Part shown: in pieces, positions 51,412-59,191 of the stretch
Layout of the letters: each line of letters begins with the position of its first letter
Numbering within the stretch: position 1 is the first letter of the stretch
Source: Streptosporangium album
GTDB taxonomy: Bacteria > Actinomycetota > Actinomycetes > Streptosporangiales > Streptosporangiaceae
DNA: 64,000 nt
Assembly (NCBI RefSeq): GCF_014203795.1
Contig: NZ_JACHJU010000001.1
Span: 186,001 to 250,000 of the forward strand
Direction: 5' to 3'
Made by a program: the position numbers and the translations under genes
The notes under the pieces: model-generated
Databases searched by the model: none
Told to the model about the DNA's origin: nothing
What the model saw: only the letters and a program-made list of their open reading frames with translations

Positions 51412-52377
51412 CTACCCGGCACGGCTCGTACGGCCTGCTCCGTTCACCGGCCAGAGCCGGTCCACCTCGGCGTTGAGCGTGGCCCCGATGAGCACGGCCA
51501 GCGCGGTGATGTAGAGCCAGAGCAGCACGGCGACCGGGGCGGCGAGCGAGCCGTAGATGGAGACCGGCGAGAACCAGGCGGCGAGCACCGTGCGCAGCAC
51601 CGCCGCGCAGGCGATCCAGATGACGAGGGCGAGCAGTGCCCCGGGCAGCTCTCGCCACCAGCGCGTCCGCACCGGAACGCTCACGTGGTAAAGCAGGGTG
51701 AGGAAGAACACCGAGCCGACGACGACCACCGGCCAGTAGAGGCTGTCCACCAGCGCGGCGTAGTCCGGGGGCAGGGCTCCGCGCAGCGCCGCGGGGCCGA
51801 GGACGAGGACCGGCATGACGAGCAGCCCCATCAGCAGGCCCGCGAGATAGAGCCCGAAGGACATCAGCCGGGTGCGGATGATGCCGCGTTCCTCGCCGAG
51901 CCCGTAGGCGACCGAGATCAGGTCCACGTAGACGAACAGCGCCCGCGAGCCCGACCACAGTGCCAGCAGGAAGCCCAGCGAGATCAGCGAGACCTGGTTC
52001 TCGGGCTTCAGCACGTCGTCGACGAGCGGTGTGACGACGGTGTCCACGGCGTTGTCGGTGAAGAGCAGGTGCGCCTGCGTGTCGATCCAGTCCGTGACGT
52101 TCTGCAGCGTCTCCGGGCCGAACACCCGGGTGAGCTGGCCGAGCACGCCGATCAGCCCGAGCATGAACGGCGGCAGCGACAGCAACGCGAAGAAGGCCGC
52201 CTCGCCGGCCAGGCCGGTGACGCGGTAGGCGACACCGGCGTTGGTCGTGGCGCTGGCCAGCGCCCACATGCCCGTCCCTCGGGCCCAGGAGAGCCCGGCC
52301 CGGATCCTGGCCCGGCGCCCGCGCGGCGAGCTCCGGTCGGGTCCGGGCCGGTGTGCCGGAGCGTCGGTGGGCGTCAT
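51412..52377 (-). CDS. YihY/virulence factor BrkB-family membrane protein
   Basis: 321 aa from the ATG at 52377. About six membrane helices span residues 45-310. Family features include GEAAFFALLSLPPFMLGLIGVLGQL, then LWSGSRALFVYVDLISVAYGL and SIYGSLAAPVAVLLWLYITALAVLIGATLNAE, given here in parts. Once annotated as ribonuclease BN, the family has no established biochemical role; some members affect membrane transport. It lies directly upstream of glyA's riboswitch on the same strand. Confidence 0.88.
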   Translation of the reverse strand: MTPTDAPAHRPGPDRSSPRGRRARIRAGLSWARGTGMWALASATTNAGVAYRVTGLAGEAAFFALLSLPPFMLGLIGVLGQLTRVFGPETLQNVTDWIDTQAHLLFTDNAVDTVVTPLVDDVLKPENQVSLISLGFLLALWSGSRALFVYVDLISVAYGLGEERGIIRTRLMSFGLYLAGLLMGLLVMPVLVLGPAALRGALPPDYAALVDSLYWPVVVVGSVFFLTLLYHVSVPVRTRWWRELPGALLALVIWIACAAVLRTVLAAWFSPVSIYGSLAAPVAVLLWLYITALAVLIGATLNAEVDRLWPVNGAGRTSRAG

Positions 52378-52449
52378 GGCACACCACGGTATTTCCTGGG
52401 GGTGCTTGATCACGAGTCCGCCCGGCAACGATCGAATCAACCACCCGCG

Positions 52450-52848
52450 CTACCTGCGGTGGAACACGGCGGCGTCGTCCACGTCGACGATCCGGGCGCC
52501 CAACGGCAGCAGCGACACCGGGATCAGCTTGATGTTCGCGATCCCCAGCGGGATGCCGATGATCGACAGGAAGAGCGGGATCGAGGTCAGCAGGTGCCCG
52601 ATCGCCAGCCAGATGCCGGCCACGACGAACCAGATCACGTTGCCGATGGTGGAGAGCACGCCCGCATCGGGGTCGCGCACCACGGTCCGCCCGAAGGGCC
52701 ACAGCGCGTAGGCGGCTATCCGGAACGACGCGATGCCGAAGGGGATGGTGATTATCAGAACGCAACAGATGACACCCGCGATGACATAGCCGATCGCCAG
52801 CCAGATCCCCGCGAACACCAGCCAGATAACGTTCAGTAGAGTCCGCAT
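52450..52848 (-). CDS. YccF-domain inner membrane protein
   Basis: 132 aa, ATG at 52848. Two copies of the YccF unit are obvious: NVIWLVFAGIWLAIGY then IPFGIASFRIAAYALWPFGR, and NVIWFVVAGIWLAIGH then IPLGIANIKLIPVSLLPLG. Four membrane helices. The internal duplication is normal for the family, whose function is unknown. Confidence 0.9.
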   Translation of the reverse strand: MRTLLNVIWLVFAGIWLAIGYVIAGVICCVLIITIPFGIASFRIAAYALWPFGRTVVRDPDAGVLSTIGNVIWFVVAGIWLAIGHLLTSIPLFLSIIGIPLGIANIKLIPVSLLPLGARIVDVDDAAVFHRR

Positions 52849-52860
52849 GATCTGAGCATT

Positions 52861-53694
52861 TCAGATGGGATCGGACCGATTCCATCCGGCATGCCCCTGG
52901 GAAATCCCTGATCCGAGCGGCGCCCGCCCCTCACCCGGCGCCCCGGCGAACGCCTGGGCGACCCGGGTCCACGCCCGCGCCCCCTCACCCCGCACGTCCA
53001 GAGAGGTGTCGTCGAGGTGGCGGCGCTGGACCACCAGGAGGCAGAAGTCGAGCGCCGTGCCCCTGACCACGTCCGCCGCCCCAGCCGGCCCCGCCGTCCA
53101 CGGTGATCCGTCGGGCATCGTCAGCTCCACCCGGATCGGTCCGGCGGGCGGTGTCAGTCCGCGGATCGCGAAGCCGTACGGCATGGCCCGGACCCCGAGC
53201 GTCGCCACGTGCCTGAGCCTGGTGGTGGGGACGCGGACGAGGCCGAGCGCGTCGGCCACGTCCTGGCCGTGTGCCCAGGTCTCCATCAGCCGCGCGGTGA
53301 CGAAGGACGCGGCCGACATGTCGGGGCCGTACCAGGGCAGCCTGGCCGAGGGATCGAGCCGGGCGAGGGCCTCCAGGCTCCGGGCGCGCGCGGTGCGGAA
53401 CCAGCCGTGGACCTGGCCGGCCGTGAGGGTGCGCGAGGCGGCCACGAGCTCGTCCACCGCGGAGTCGCCCCGGCCGAGGAAGGCCGGCAGCGTGGCCCGG
53501 AAGGCGTCCGGGTCGGTCGCGGCGGCGGTGGCGGCGTCGTCGAACCAGGCGAGGTGACTGATCTGGTCGCGCACCGTCCAGCCCTCGGCCGGGGTGGACA
53601 GCTCCCATCCGGCCGGGTCGAGCCCGCCGATCATGGCGTTGAGTTCGGCGGTCTCGGCGCGCAGATCGGCCGACAGCTCGTCCATCAGGCCCAT
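52861..53694 (-). CDS. Maleylpyruvate isomerase-fold (TIGR03084-type, mycothiol-dependent-like) protein
   Basis: 277 aa, ATG at 53694. It is a DinB-like four-helix bundle with the metal-binding pattern DQISHLAWFDD (about residue 45) and METWAHGQDVADALG (about 137). The C-terminal wHTH_36/MDMPI_C-like domain carries DVVRGTALDFCLLVVQRRH. Related enzymes use mycothiol, the actinobacterial thiol, in isomerase or transferase reactions. The substrate is unknown. Confidence 0.85.
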   Translation of the reverse strand: MGLMDELSADLRAETAELNAMIGGLDPAGWELSTPAEGWTVRDQISHLAWFDDAATAAATDPDAFRATLPAFLGRGDSAVDELVAASRTLTAGQVHGWFRTARARSLEALARLDPSARLPWYGPDMSAASFVTARLMETWAHGQDVADALGLVRVPTTRLRHVATLGVRAMPYGFAIRGLTPPAGPIRVELTMPDGSPWTAGPAGAADVVRGTALDFCLLVVQRRHLDDTSLDVRGEGARAWTRVAQAFAGAPGEGRAPLGSGISQGHAGWNRSDPI

Positions 53695-53767
53695 GACGCC
53701 TCCCTGTTCCCGTCCGGACAGAGAGTACCGAGCGCTGTTCTAGGAGGACAGCCCCCACAATGGAGAT

Positions 53768-53893
53768 GTGATCTGCGAACAGTGCAAGAAGCGCCGTCAC
53801 ACCGAGTGCCGGGGCGGGTCGTGGTGCGACTGCCAGCATCAGGAAGCCGAGCGGCCCTCCGAGTCGCCGCTGGACTGGCCCCGCCAGGGGTGA
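53768..53893 (+). CDS. Small Cys-rich protein (41 aa)
   Basis: From a GTG at 53768: CEQCKKRRHTECRGG, then WCDCQHQ, followed by an acidic Pro-rich tail and a stop at 53893. The CxxC ... C ... CxC-H arrangement (five Cys and a His within 24 residues) strongly suggests a zinc-binding mini-domain. Similar 40-60 residue proteins occur widely in actinomycetes. The start could be near-leaderless. Function unknown. Confidence 0.6.
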   Translation: MICEQCKKRRHTECRGGSWCDCQHQEAERPSESPLDWPRQG

Positions 53894-53942
53894 GCCGGGC
53901 CAAGGTTGTGCCTGCGAAGAGTCCAGAGTGTGGACCCGACAT

Positions 53943-53970
53943 TGGACATCTCGGGCGGCCAGGGTATCGT
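53943..53970 (+). promoter_or_regulatory. Promoter of the sulfur operon leader
   Basis: TTGGAC (53943-53948) and TATCGT (53965-53970) are spaced 16 bp. The -10 hexamer ends seven bases before the ATG at 53978, so the transcript should begin at or next to that ATG, giving a leaderless short ORF. Confidence 0.6.
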
Positions 53971-53977
53971 CTGAGAC

Positions 53978-54061
53978 ATGCCAGCGGACCCATTGCTCGT
54001 CGTGCGACGCCACGTCGACCTTCTGCGTGTCCGCAGTGCCATCTGTTGTGACGTCCGTTGA
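53978..54061 (+). CDS. Leaderless leader peptide with tandem Cys codons (cysteine attenuator)
   Basis: A 27-codon ORF (ATG 53978, TGA ending 54061) reading ...RRHVDLLRVRSAICCDVR. Two adjacent TGT codons lie four codons before the stop. Short leaderless ORFs with consecutive Cys codons upstream of sulfur genes are reported to work as cysteine-responsive attenuators in mycobacteria. Ribosome stalling on the Cys codons when Cys-tRNA is scarce would change folding of the 148-nt leader and raise sulfite reductase expression. The HVDL and SAxC parts look like the conserved form. Confidence 0.75.
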   Translation: MPADPLLVVRRHVDLLRVRSAICCDVR

Positions 54062-54209
54062 CCGTCGCCCCTCGCTGATTTCATCCAGCTCGGGCGCGCG
54101 ACAGGCGTCCTCTCCTTGTGAGCGAGCGACACTCCGGCCTTGACGGTGAGGCGGTGGATGTTTCCTGTGCGTGTCCGGAAATCACTCCATCGATCCAAAG
54201 GACGCGCAC

Positions 54210-55895
54210 ATGACGACCCCGGCCAGGCCGGCTAACCGCCACCACAAGCGCCCGCGCGGCGAAGGTCAGTGGGCTCTCGGATATCGCGAACCGCTGAACA
54301 AGAACGAGGAGAGCAAGAAGAACGACGACGGCCTCAACGTCCGTCAGCGGATCATCGACATCTACTCCAAGAACGGTTTCGACTCCATCGACCCCGCTGA
54401 CCTGCGGGGCCGGATGCGCTGGTACGGGCTGTACACCCAGCGCAAGCCCGGGATCGACGGCGGCAAGACCGCGATCCTGGAGCCGGAGGAGCTCGACGAC
54501 CGCTACTTCATGCTCCGGGTCCGGATCGACGGGGGCCGGCTCAGCGTGGAGCAGCTGCGCGTGATCGCCGACATCTCCAACCTCTACGGCCGGGGCACCG
54601 CCGACGTCACCGACCGGCAGAACATCCAGCTCCACTGGATCGAGATCGAGGCCGTCCCCGACATCTGGAAGCGGCTGGAGGCCGTGGGCCTGTCCACCAC
54701 CGAGGCCTGTGGCGACACCCCGCGCGTCATCCTGGGCTGCCCGCTCGCCGGGATCGACACCGAAGAGGTCCTCGACGACTCCAGCGCGCTGATCCAGGAG
54801 ATCCACGACACCTACATCGGCGACCCGGCGTTCTCGAACCTGCCGCGCAAGTTCAAGTCCGCGGTGAGCGGCTGCCCGGCGCACTGCACCGTCCACGAGA
54901 TCAACGACGTGGCCTTCGTGGGAGTGGTCAACGAGCGCGGCGAGAAGGGCTACGACCTGTGGGTGGGCGGCGGCCTGTCGACCAACCCGATGCTGGCCAG
55001 GCGGCTGGGCGTCTTCCTCACCCCCGAGCAGGTCGCCCCGGCCTACGGCGGCGTGATCGGCATCTTCCGGGACTACGGCTACCGCCGCCTGCGGCACCGG
55101 GCGAGGATCAAGTTCCTGGTCAACGACTGGGGGGCCGAGAAGTTCAGGGAGATCCTCGAGACCGAATACCTCGGCTACGCCCTGCCTGACGGCCCGGCGC
55201 CCGAGCAGCCGCGTGGCGGGCGCCGGGACCACGTGGGCGTCTTCCGGCAGAAGGACGGCAACTTCTACGTCGGGTTCGCCCCCAAGGTCGGCCGCCTCGA
55301 CGGCGACAAGCTGCACCTCATCGCCGACATCGCCGAGCGGCACGGCTCTGACCGGGTGCACACCACGGTCGAGCAGAAGATGGTCATCCTCGACGTGGCG
55401 CCCGGCCGGGTGGACAGCCTCGTCGCCGAGCTGGAGGCCAACGACCTGCGGGTCACCCCCTCCACCTTCCGCCGCCAGACCATGGCCTGCACCGGCATCG
55501 AGTTCTGCAAACTGGCCATCGTCGAGACCAAGGCCACCGCGGCCGACCTCATCGACGAACTGGAGCGGCGCCTGCCGGACTTCTCCGAGCCGCTGACCAT
55601 CAACGTCAACGGCTGCCCCAACTCCTGCGCGCGCATCCAGGTGGCCGACATCGGCCTCAAGGGCCAGCTCGTCGTCGACGACAAGGGTGAGCAGGTCGAG
55701 GGCTTCCAGATCCACCTGGGCGGCTCCCTCGGCGTCAACCCGGGCTTCGGGCGCAAGGTCCGCGGGCTGAAGGCCACCGCCGAGGAGCTCCCCGACTACG
55801 TGGAGCGCGTCGTGCGCAACTTCGAGAAGCAGAAGAACGAGGGCGAGACCTTCTCCGGCTGGGTCCAGCGCGCCGACGAGGCGGACCTCAAATGA
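54210..55895 (+). CDS. Assimilatory sulfite (or nitrite/sulfite) reductase, siroheme type
   Basis: 561 aa from the ATG at 54210 (TTPARPANRHHKRPRGEGQ); a GTG 13 codons earlier is possible. It reduces sulfite to sulfide with ferredoxin. The siroheme/[4Fe-4S] ligands are Cys427, 433, 469 and 473 (MACTGIEFCKLAI ... VNGCPNSCARIQ). Duplicated ferrodoxin-like and siroheme domains are present: DVTDRQNIQLHWIEIE, SAVSGCPAHCTVHEIND, and VHTTVEQKMVILDV. Length and motifs fit sulfite reductase of actinobacterial sulfur operons. The CysH and chelatase genes downstream confirm the role. Confidence 0.93.
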   Translation: MTTPARPANRHHKRPRGEGQWALGYREPLNKNEESKKNDDGLNVRQRIIDIYSKNGFDSIDPADLRGRMRWYGLYTQRKPGIDGGKTAILEPEELDDRYFMLRVRIDGGRLSVEQLRVIADISNLYGRGTADVTDRQNIQLHWIEIEAVPDIWKRLEAVGLSTTEACGDTPRVILGCPLAGIDTEEVLDDSSALIQEIHDTYIGDPAFSNLPRKFKSAVSGCPAHCTVHEINDVAFVGVVNERGEKGYDLWVGGGLSTNPMLARRLGVFLTPEQVAPAYGGVIGIFRDYGYRRLRHRARIKFLVNDWGAEKFREILETEYLGYALPDGPAPEQPRGGRRDHVGVFRQKDGNFYVGFAPKVGRLDGDKLHLIADIAERHGSDRVHTTVEQKMVILDVAPGRVDSLVAELEANDLRVTPSTFRRQTMACTGIEFCKLAIVETKATAADLIDELERRLPDFSEPLTINVNGCPNSCARIQVADIGLKGQLVVDDKGEQVEGFQIHLGGSLGVNPGFGRKVRGLKATAEELPDYVERVVRNFEKQKNEGETFSGWVQRADEADLK

Positions 55896-55929
55896 GCCGC
55901 CCGGCGGCCCGTGGGGGAAGGAGAGGCCG

Positions 55930-56073
55930 GTGAGCGAGCGAGCGGTCCCCTTCCACTGCCCCTACTGCGGCGAAGAGGACCTCGAACCCTACGAGGGCGA
56001 CGGCGGCTGGTACTGCCGCTCGTGCGTCCGCGCGTTCAAGCTGAAATTTCTTGGAATCGGAGTGCGGTCATGA
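55930..56073 (+). CDS. Small zinc-ribbon protein in the sulfur operon (47 aa)
   Basis: GTG at 55930, stop ending at 56073. The sequence FHCPYCGEEDLEPYEGDGGW, then YCRSCVRAFKLKFLG, is a compact zinc ribbon with two CxxC pairs. It follows the sulfite reductase by 34 bp. Similar tiny proteins sit between sulfite reductase and cysH in other actinomycetes. It may help electron transfer or complex assembly; this is not established. Confidence 0.7.
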   Translation: MSERAVPFHCPYCGEEDLEPYEGDGGWYCRSCVRAFKLKFLGIGVRS

Positions 56074-56184
56074 CGCGGAGCGAACCCGACGTAGTGAGCG
56101 CAGTGGTCCGCGAGGCACGATGCGTCGTGCCGGAGGCGCGCCCGGTAAGCCCGTGCGTAGCGAATGAGGAGTGGTGAGCGACCG

Positions 56185-56913
56185 ATGACACTGGTGGACA
56201 TCGAAGTCGGATTACGCGAACAGCGCGGCGCGCTCGACCTGCAGGACATCGTGGAGTCGGCGGCGAAGTTCCTGGAGGACGCCTCCGCCCTGGAGATCAT
56301 CCGCTGGGCGGCGGCCACGTTCGGCGACCGTCTCTGCCTGACCTCCTCGATGAGCGACGCCCTGCTGATCGACCTGGTCAGCCGGGTAAAGCCGGGGGTC
56401 GACGTGTTGTTCATCGACACCGGCTACCACTTCGCCGAGACGATCGGCACCCGCGACGCCGTACGGCAGGTCTATGACGTCAACGTGATCGACGTGAAGC
56501 CGTCGCGGACGGTGGCCGAACAGGAGCGCGACCTCGGCCCGCGTCTGTTCGGGCGCAACCCGGACCTCTGCTGCTACCTGCGCAAGGTGGAGCCGCTCAA
56601 CCGGGCGCTGGAGCCGTACCTCGCCTGGGTCTCCGGCATCCGCCGCGACGAGGCGGTCACCCGCGCCGACGTCAAGGTCGTGGAGTGGGACGCCAAGCGC
56701 CAGATGGTCAAGATCAACCCGATTGCCCGGTGGACGCAGGACGACGTCGACAACTACATGGCCGACAACGGCGTGCTGATCAACCCGCTGCACTACGACA
56801 ACTACCCCTCGATCGGCTGCGCCCCCTGCACCCGTCAGGTCGCCCCGGGCGAGGACCCGCGCAGCGGCCGCTGGGCCGGCATGGCCAAGACGGAATGCGG
56901 GCTGCATCTTTGA
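56185..56913 (+). CDS. cysH: APS-type phosphoadenylyl/adenylyl-sulfate reductase
   Basis: 242 aa from the ATG at 56185 (GGTGAG seven bases upstream). It reduces activated sulfate to sulfite. The CC...CxxC set (Cys129, 130, 212, 215) marks the [4Fe-4S] form that uses adenylyl sulfate (APS) rather than PAPS. The catalytic Cys238 is in the C-terminal KTECGLHL. SSMSDALLIDL forms the nucleotide loop. ATP sulfurylase genes (cysDN) are not in this window and would have to be elsewhere. The 110 bp before it contain only GAGCG-like repetitive sequence. Confidence 0.95.
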   Translation: MTLVDIEVGLREQRGALDLQDIVESAAKFLEDASALEIIRWAAATFGDRLCLTSSMSDALLIDLVSRVKPGVDVLFIDTGYHFAETIGTRDAVRQVYDVNVIDVKPSRTVAEQERDLGPRLFGRNPDLCCYLRKVEPLNRALEPYLAWVSGIRRDEAVTRADVKVVEWDAKRQMVKINPIARWTQDDVDNYMADNGVLINPLHYDNYPSIGCAPCTRQVAPGEDPRSGRWAGMAKTECGLHL

Positions 56914-56974
56914 CGCTCTCCCCGCGGCTGAGGCCCCGGGCCGAAGCCCGGGGCCGGGACGCCGGAGGCATGTG

Positions 56975-57730
56975 ATGACGCGGCGCGGCGCGGCGGCCGC
57001 GATCCCGCTGGTCGCGGTGGCCCACGGATCCCGTGACCCGCGCGCCGCCGCGACGGTGGAGGACCTTCTCGACCTCCTGCGGCGGGCACGCCCGGAGCTC
57101 CCGGTCCGCGCCGCCTACCTCGACCACGCCGCTCCGACACTCGCCGGGGCGCTGGCGGAGCTGACCGAGGCGGCGGTCGTGCCGCTGCTGCTCACCGAGG
57201 CCTACCACAGCCGGGTGGACATTCCCGGCGCGCTGGCCGAGCTGACGGCCCGCAGGCCACTGCTGCGGGTGCGCAGGGGGGCCGCCCTGGGCCCGCACCC
57301 CCTGCTGATCACCGCCCTGGAGCGGCGGCTGGCCGAGGCCGGGGTGCGGATCGGCGACCCCCGCACCGCGGTGGTGCTGGTCTCCGCCGGCTCCAGCGAC
57401 CGGCGGGCCAACGCGACGGTCTCGGCGGTGGCCGCGGACTGGGCCGGTGGGCGCGGCTGGTGGTCGGTGACCGCCGCCTACGCCTCGGCCGCCGAACCCA
57501 CCCCCGAGCAGGAGGTCCGGCGGCTCCTGCGCGCCGGGGCCCCGCACGTGGTCGTGGCCCCGTACCTGCTGGCCCCCGGCCGGTTCGCCGACCGGATCCG
57601 CCGCGACACGCTGGCCGCGGGCGCCGAGACCGTCGCCGACGTGCTCGGCGCCGCCCCCGAAGTGGCGACGGTGCTGATCGAGCGCTACGAGCGGGCCGTG
57701 CGGACGGCGGAGCGGTCGGCCACCGCCTGA
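56975..57730 (+). CDS. Sirohydrochlorin ferrochelatase-like (CbiX/SirB) protein
   Basis: 251 aa from the ATG at 56975, GGAGG six bases upstream. Two CbiX-type halves are visible: PLVAVAHGSRDPRAAATVED with the metal-binding His, PLLLTEAYHSRVDIPG with a second His, and VVVAPYLLAPGRFADRI in the second half. It would insert iron into sirohydrochlorin, giving the siroheme required by the sulfite reductase encoded 2 kb upstream. Its place at the end of the operon fits that role. Confidence 0.88.
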   Translation: MTRRGAAAAIPLVAVAHGSRDPRAAATVEDLLDLLRRARPELPVRAAYLDHAAPTLAGALAELTEAAVVPLLLTEAYHSRVDIPGALAELTARRPLLRVRRGAALGPHPLLITALERRLAEAGVRIGDPRTAVVLVSAGSSDRRANATVSAVAADWAGGRGWWSVTAAYASAAEPTPEQEVRRLLRAGAPHVVVAPYLLAPGRFADRIRRDTLAAGAETVADVLGAAPEVATVLIERYERAVRTAERSATA

Positions 57731-57740
57731 CCGGTACGGC

Positions 57741-58535
57741 TCAGCCGGCCGGCTCGCCGTCCGCGGCCTTCCCGGCGCCCTCGGGACACCGGAGCACGAC
57801 CATCCGGCCGGTGGCCGGGTCCACCTGGCGGACGTTGTCCCGGCAGGGCGGATACGTCAGCTCGTTCACCTCGATCGACCACTCGAGGGGAAACTCCTTT
57901 CCCCCGGCGAGCCGCTCCTGCCAGCCGTCGAAGAGCTCGTCCGTCTCGGCGAGCATGTCCTCGACCTGCTTGCCCGCCGTGTCGACCTCGCCCGGCAGCA
58001 CGGCCACCGACACGACGTGTTCCCGGGCCTGCTTGCGGATCTCCGCCCAACCCACGAAGAGCGGGCCGCCGGGAATCTCTCCGCAGTACTGCCGCAGGGG
58101 GGTGCCCCCGTCGACCCAGATGAGCACGCGCCGGAGCGGGCCGTAACAGGTGACCCGCGCCCCGATCGGGGCGTCGCCCGCCCTGACCTGGAGTTTCTCA
58201 CGCGTCCCCGCCGCCGTGTAGTCCCGCCCGGCGAGTTTCCGGCTGGGGACGGGATCCCCGATGGGCCAGGAAACGGTCGGCAGAACAGGGGACGGCTGGG
58301 CCATGACGCCGGTCCAGGGGTCGCCGGGAACCACGGTGGCGGTGCCGGCCGCGGGGAGGGCGAACGCCGCCGCGGCGACGATGCCCAGCGCGGCCACCCC
58401 GCCCAGGACCCCGGCGCGGCGGCGCCTGATCCTGCGTGCGCGGCGGTCGACGTCGGCGACGGTCACGCCCCCGTGCAGACCGTCCTCGCCCTCCCGCCGG
58501 AGGATCTCGCGCAGGTCGGATTCGGTGATGGTCAA
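57741..58535 (-). CDS. Membrane protein paired with an ECF sigma factor (possible anti-sigma)
   Basis: 264 aa from a TTG at 58535, one base after the sigma factor stop. The N-terminal ~40 residues are charged and cytoplasmic (SDLREILRREGEDG). One membrane helix follows (AGVLGGVAALGIVAAAAFAL). About 200 extracytoplasmic residues have several Cys (VTCYGPLRR, RQYCGEIPGG, YPPCRDN). No zinc anti-sigma motif (HxxxCxxC) is present, so an anti-sigma role rests on gene pairing only. Confidence 0.6.
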   Translation of the reverse strand: MTITESDLREILRREGEDGLHGGVTVADVDRRARRIRRRRAGVLGGVAALGIVAAAAFALPAAGTATVVPGDPWTGVMAQPSPVLPTVSWPIGDPVPSRKLAGRDYTAAGTREKLQVRAGDAPIGARVTCYGPLRRVLIWVDGGTPLRQYCGEIPGGPLFVGWAEIRKQAREHVVSVAVLPGEVDTAGKQVEDMLAETDELFDGWQERLAGGKEFPLEWSIEVNELTYPPCRDNVRQVDPATGRMVVLRCPEGAGKAADGEPAG

Positions 58536-58536
58536 C

Positions 58537-59034
58537 TCAGCTCCCCGTGGTGATCGCGGCGATCGCCGCGGGATCGACGCGCAGCCGGGCCAGGGCACGG
58601 CTCGCCTGGCTGCGGACGGTCACCGCCGAGCAGCCGAGGATCTCGGCGATCTGCGGGTCGGGCAGGTCGGCGAAGTACCGCAGCACGATCACGGCCCGCT
58701 GCCCGTCGGGCAGAGTGGCCAGGGCGTGCCGTACCGCCTCACGCGCCCCGATCTCGCCCGTCGGGTCCGCCCCCGCCATGTCGGGCAGGTCGCCGACCGG
58801 CATCTCCGCCCGCCATTGCCGCCGCCACCAGGAGGCGTGGGTGTTGGTCAGGATGCGGTAGACGTACGGGTCGGGGTTGTCGCCCACCCGCCGCCAGGCG
58901 AACCACGCCTTGGCCAGCGCCGTCTGCAGGAGATCCTCCGCCGTGCCCCAGTCGCGGCACAGCAGGTAGGCGGTCTGCAGCAGACGGGCCGAACGCTGCT
59001 CCACGTAGCGTTCGAAATCGGCCCGATCTCGCAT
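58537..59034 (-). CDS. ECF sigma factor, SigE-like family
   Basis: 165 aa, ATG at 59034. Region 2 is DFERYVEQRSARLLQTAYLL, CRDWGTAEDLLQTALAKAW, and region 4 is LPDGQRAVIVLRYFADLPDPQIAEILG, then SAVTVRSQASRALARLR, listed in parts. Typical for the actinobacterial SigE-family of short ECF factors. It overlaps in transcription unit with the membrane protein downstream, which may hold it inactive until a surface signal. Confidence 0.93.
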   Translation of the reverse strand: MRDRADFERYVEQRSARLLQTAYLLCRDWGTAEDLLQTALAKAWFAWRRVGDNPDPYVYRILTNTHASWWRRQWRAEMPVGDLPDMAGADPTGEIGAREAVRHALATLPDGQRAVIVLRYFADLPDPQIAEILGCSAVTVRSQASRALARLRVDPAAIAAITTGS

Positions 59035-59191
59035 TCGGGGTCCTCACTATTCGGTGTCCGTCACCGATCACTACGTGATGGCCGCCCCGAAACGTTGCAC
59101 GCGCCCCGAAGTATCCGCGGAAATCCCTCTCCGGGAGGTCCCGTCGGGAACCCCGTACCCCGGCCGAAGTCGCGGGTGCGCGGCGGCCGTC

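Noticed and set aside
56069-56176. 35-codon ORF overlapping the zinc-ribbon stop (ATGA)
   Set aside because: Sequence is made of repetitive GAGCG-like words with no recognisable motif; it is more likely a repetitive spacer.
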